The position numbers were made by a program, and so were the translations under genes. Shown in pieces: positions 61,695-64,000 of a DNA stretch of 64,000 nt (position 1 is the stretch's first letter; every line of letters begins with the position of its first letter). This DNA is from Bradysia coprophila (Eukaryota; Arthropoda; Insecta; Diptera; Sciaridae): assembly GCF_014529535.1 (NCBI RefSeq), contig NC_050735.1:496001-560000 (forward strand). The letters are read 5' to 3'. The notes beneath the pieces are model-generated. The model was not told the DNA's origin. It worked only from the letters and a program-made list of their open reading frames with translations, and did no database searches.

Positions 61695-63975
61695 TTATAC
61701 GTCTGTGTACGGCGTTAAGTTTAGCAGCGATAATGGGCAATGTGAATCCAGCTCATCGCAGTCATTCGACTTCAAGTATGGATAGAGTTTATCGTCGTCT
61801 TTCGGTAAACTGTTGAAACCAGAAGTAAAGTCCTTGCGACGGTTGCTTTTCGTTTATTGTTTTTTTTTTGGTATGAAAATTGATGAAATCGATGGTTAGT
61901 TAAGCCATGCATGTGAGGGAAGAGTTTCGATTAAAACAGAACAACAAAAAAGTTACAGGATGGATGGTGGGTGGTTGGTTTGTGCTCGGTATGTGTTTTT
62001 TACGAATTATACTTACGAGAAAATCAATTTGAACATTTTGAACAACATTCCGCTGTTCGGTGTTAAGGCTTTTGATGCATCACAAAATGTTTTCAAAATG
62101 CATGCTCTGCCGTCGAAACCATGTCTGTAAAAGTATTGTTGGAAAAATAAAATTTAATTTAATAGTAAAACCATCGATCTCATTACATTCGAATGTTTTT
62201 AAATTGTGTTTTGACGAGGTTTCTCTGTAATAAGCCAATTTGTTGCGATGAGTTTGCAGAGCAAATTAAATTAAATTTATTTACCGGAAGTTCAAGTAGT
62301 TCAATGAAGTCTAAGTAGTTTTTCAGTTATTAAATTTCCAATTACGCAATTAGTGTGAGGGTGGACGTAATGACTCATTTTCCAGACATACAGTGAGTAA
62401 TATGCACCTCTGGTCAATTTATGGTTTATTTTGCCAAATTGCAAAAATAAATATTTTGGTCAGAGATACATGCGCTTTTTTATCTGCCGGGAATAGATAT
62501 ATCGAGATAAACAGTTTTGCACTTGCTTGTCCTTATGTCATCCTGCTCGATTTAGAACTTTTTTGATTTTTTCACGATGAGCTAAGTTTGGGGGGTAAAC
62601 TTTCAGAATTTTTTTTCTTAGGTGTTTTCAATCGGTACGTAACGGTAAAAACCGGTTTCAGTGTAAAACTTAAAAATTGAACATCTCGATTACTCAATTT
62701 CCCATGCCATTTCTTAAAAAATTTGACGTTAGGCTGGAGAACTGGTAACTGCATTGGAGAACTGGTGACTAGTACCATTCCATAAATACAAAATAGAGTC
62801 AAAAAACCCGATGGAAGCTCATATCATCCTTAAGTTCTAGGGTTGGGAGCAAGATGGACACCAAGGAGTGATGAGATTCTAGGAACTGACCTGTACATGC
62901 CTCCAACTTTCCATAAATAGAGTCGAAAAAACCTGATGTAAACTCACATCGACATCATCCTTGAGTTTTACGGCAAGGTGGACAATGAGAGTGATGAGAT
63001 TTTATGAAAGAAACCTGTAGAAACCTGCAACTATCCATAAATTTAAAATAGAAACCAACAAACTGACGAAAGCTCACATCATCCTTGAGCTCTAGCATTG
63101 GGAGTACTTACTGAAGAATAGTCATATTGTGGAAGATCTTTCAAAGGCACCTTATCCAAAAATTCAGGTAATTACTCATTTTAATTAGAAAAAAACCGTC
63201 TGTGGGAAGGGGTGGTATTTCTTAGTAGTATATCTCACGTTTCACTTATACGTACAAGCTCGGCCGGCATGATTTGAAAGTACTATTTACCAGCTTCCCA
63301 ACGCTACACCAAGGGTCAAATTTTATTTAGAAATGGCCAGGGAAATTAGGATCCAATTTAGTGTTTTTTCCGGTACACCTTTCAGGGAATCCAGTATAAC
63401 TCAGTGAATTTTTCATTTTCCAAGAAAAGGTTGTTCTAGCAATTATAGATATTGAGCCTGCATTTCAGATTCGGGTCCAACCATTAAAAAATATTCACGA
63501 AAATATTCCATTTTTACACTAAAACCGGTTTTTACCGGTTCAAAACACCCAAGAAAAAAAAAAAGATTTCGGAAAGTTTCGCCTTCCAAACATACCCCGT
63601 CGTCAAAAATCAAAAAAGTTCTATAAATCGAGCAGAGGCCTTTTTCGACATAAGAAACGAGACTATACGGGACTAAATGCGAAATTATCGTTCTACGCAG
63701 ATGAACGCACTTTAAGATCGAAATAGTGGTTCTGTTGTGGATTGGGCTGATCCGAGTCGATTCAATATCAAATATCAAAAACTTTCGAAAACACGGCTTT
63801 CAAACACTTGGATTAAAAAAAGTACTTACTGATTGATCAGATCCGACAAAGTATCGTACACATCGCTCCGTTTGGTTCGCTTCTGATTTTCAATCGGAAA
63901 ATTGGCCCGAAACCCATATGACTGAGCCCAAAACTGATTCACTTTGACGATGTTGTCCTTGATATTGGCTCGAAA
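61695..63975 (-). CDS. DM4/DM12-family secreted protein, gene 5 (5' end outside the window)
   Basis: Exons 63830-63975, 62017-62124 and 61695-61845 are in phase; at least one upstream exon, with the start and signal peptide, lies beyond the right edge. The first visible exon has ENQKRTKRSDVYDTLSDLI, the next the DM12 core HGFDGRACILKTFCDASKA with MLFKMFKLIF, and the last ends with CDELDSHCPLSLLNL. The acceptor of the last exon (CGAAAAG|CAACC) has a poor pyrimidine tract, so that border is the least certain. Intron 62125-63829 is 1.7 kb, AT-rich and contains GGTTTTTACCG motifs repeated in reverse at about 62647 and 63523. Confidence 0.8.
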
Positions 63976-64000
63976 CTATTTTAACCGAATAATTGAATAG

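Overview
The window looks like nuclear DNA of an insect, most likely a dipteran. The genes are spliced with many 57-81 base introns bounded by GT...AG, and the DNA is AT-rich. It holds a zinc-finger gene with a ZAD domain and a cluster of secreted DM4/DM12-family genes, both typical of insects. A nematoceran fly such as a fungus gnat would fit, but the sequence alone does not prove the species. All exon models below were built by eye from open frames, splice sites and remembered family sequences; reading phase was checked by arithmetic across every junction.

Layout. 1-2240: end of a large repeat family (here R1) with a 144-bp tandem array. 2305-11939 (-): importin-11, 13 exons, with a 5.3-kb intron that holds a 2-kb foldback-like palindromic transposon and a stray copy of a zinc-finger exon. 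12778-14992 (+): a ZAD C2H2 zinc-finger gene, divergent from importin-11. 14765-25245: a tandem duplication. Its two copies each carry the 3' end of the zinc-finger gene, an R1 repeat and the last exon of ORC4, so one complete copy of both convergent genes survives. Between the copies lie a Penelope-like retroelement remnant and fragments of other zinc-finger genes. 23213-27908 (-): ORC4. 28377-30585 (+): SRP72, divergent from ORC4 across 468 bp. 30752-34102 (-): a 2,4-dienoyl-CoA reductase. 37014-38899 (-): cytoplasmic asparaginyl-tRNA synthetase. 42283-45131 (+): a TMEM130-like membrane protein with a threonine-rich mucin stretch. 47181 to the right edge: five DM4/DM12 secreted-protein genes on both strands, the last one cut by the window edge.

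The gene-poor stretches are rich in short inverted-repeat elements. Several have target-site duplications that can be read directly. Two families ending in CAAGG have 8-bp duplications (hAT-like). One family starting CACGGCAG and the foldback element have 9-bp duplications (Mutator/FB-like). One element is nested inside another at 57.2-57.8 kb, which gives a relative age.

The single-copy genes are unrelated housekeeping functions: nuclear import, replication origin recognition, protein targeting, fatty-acid oxidation and translation. I see no operon-like logic among them. The most interesting part of the window is its structure: the gene-sparing tandem duplication, the mosaic divergence inside it, and the foldback element whose empty site is preserved in a nearby paralogous copy.
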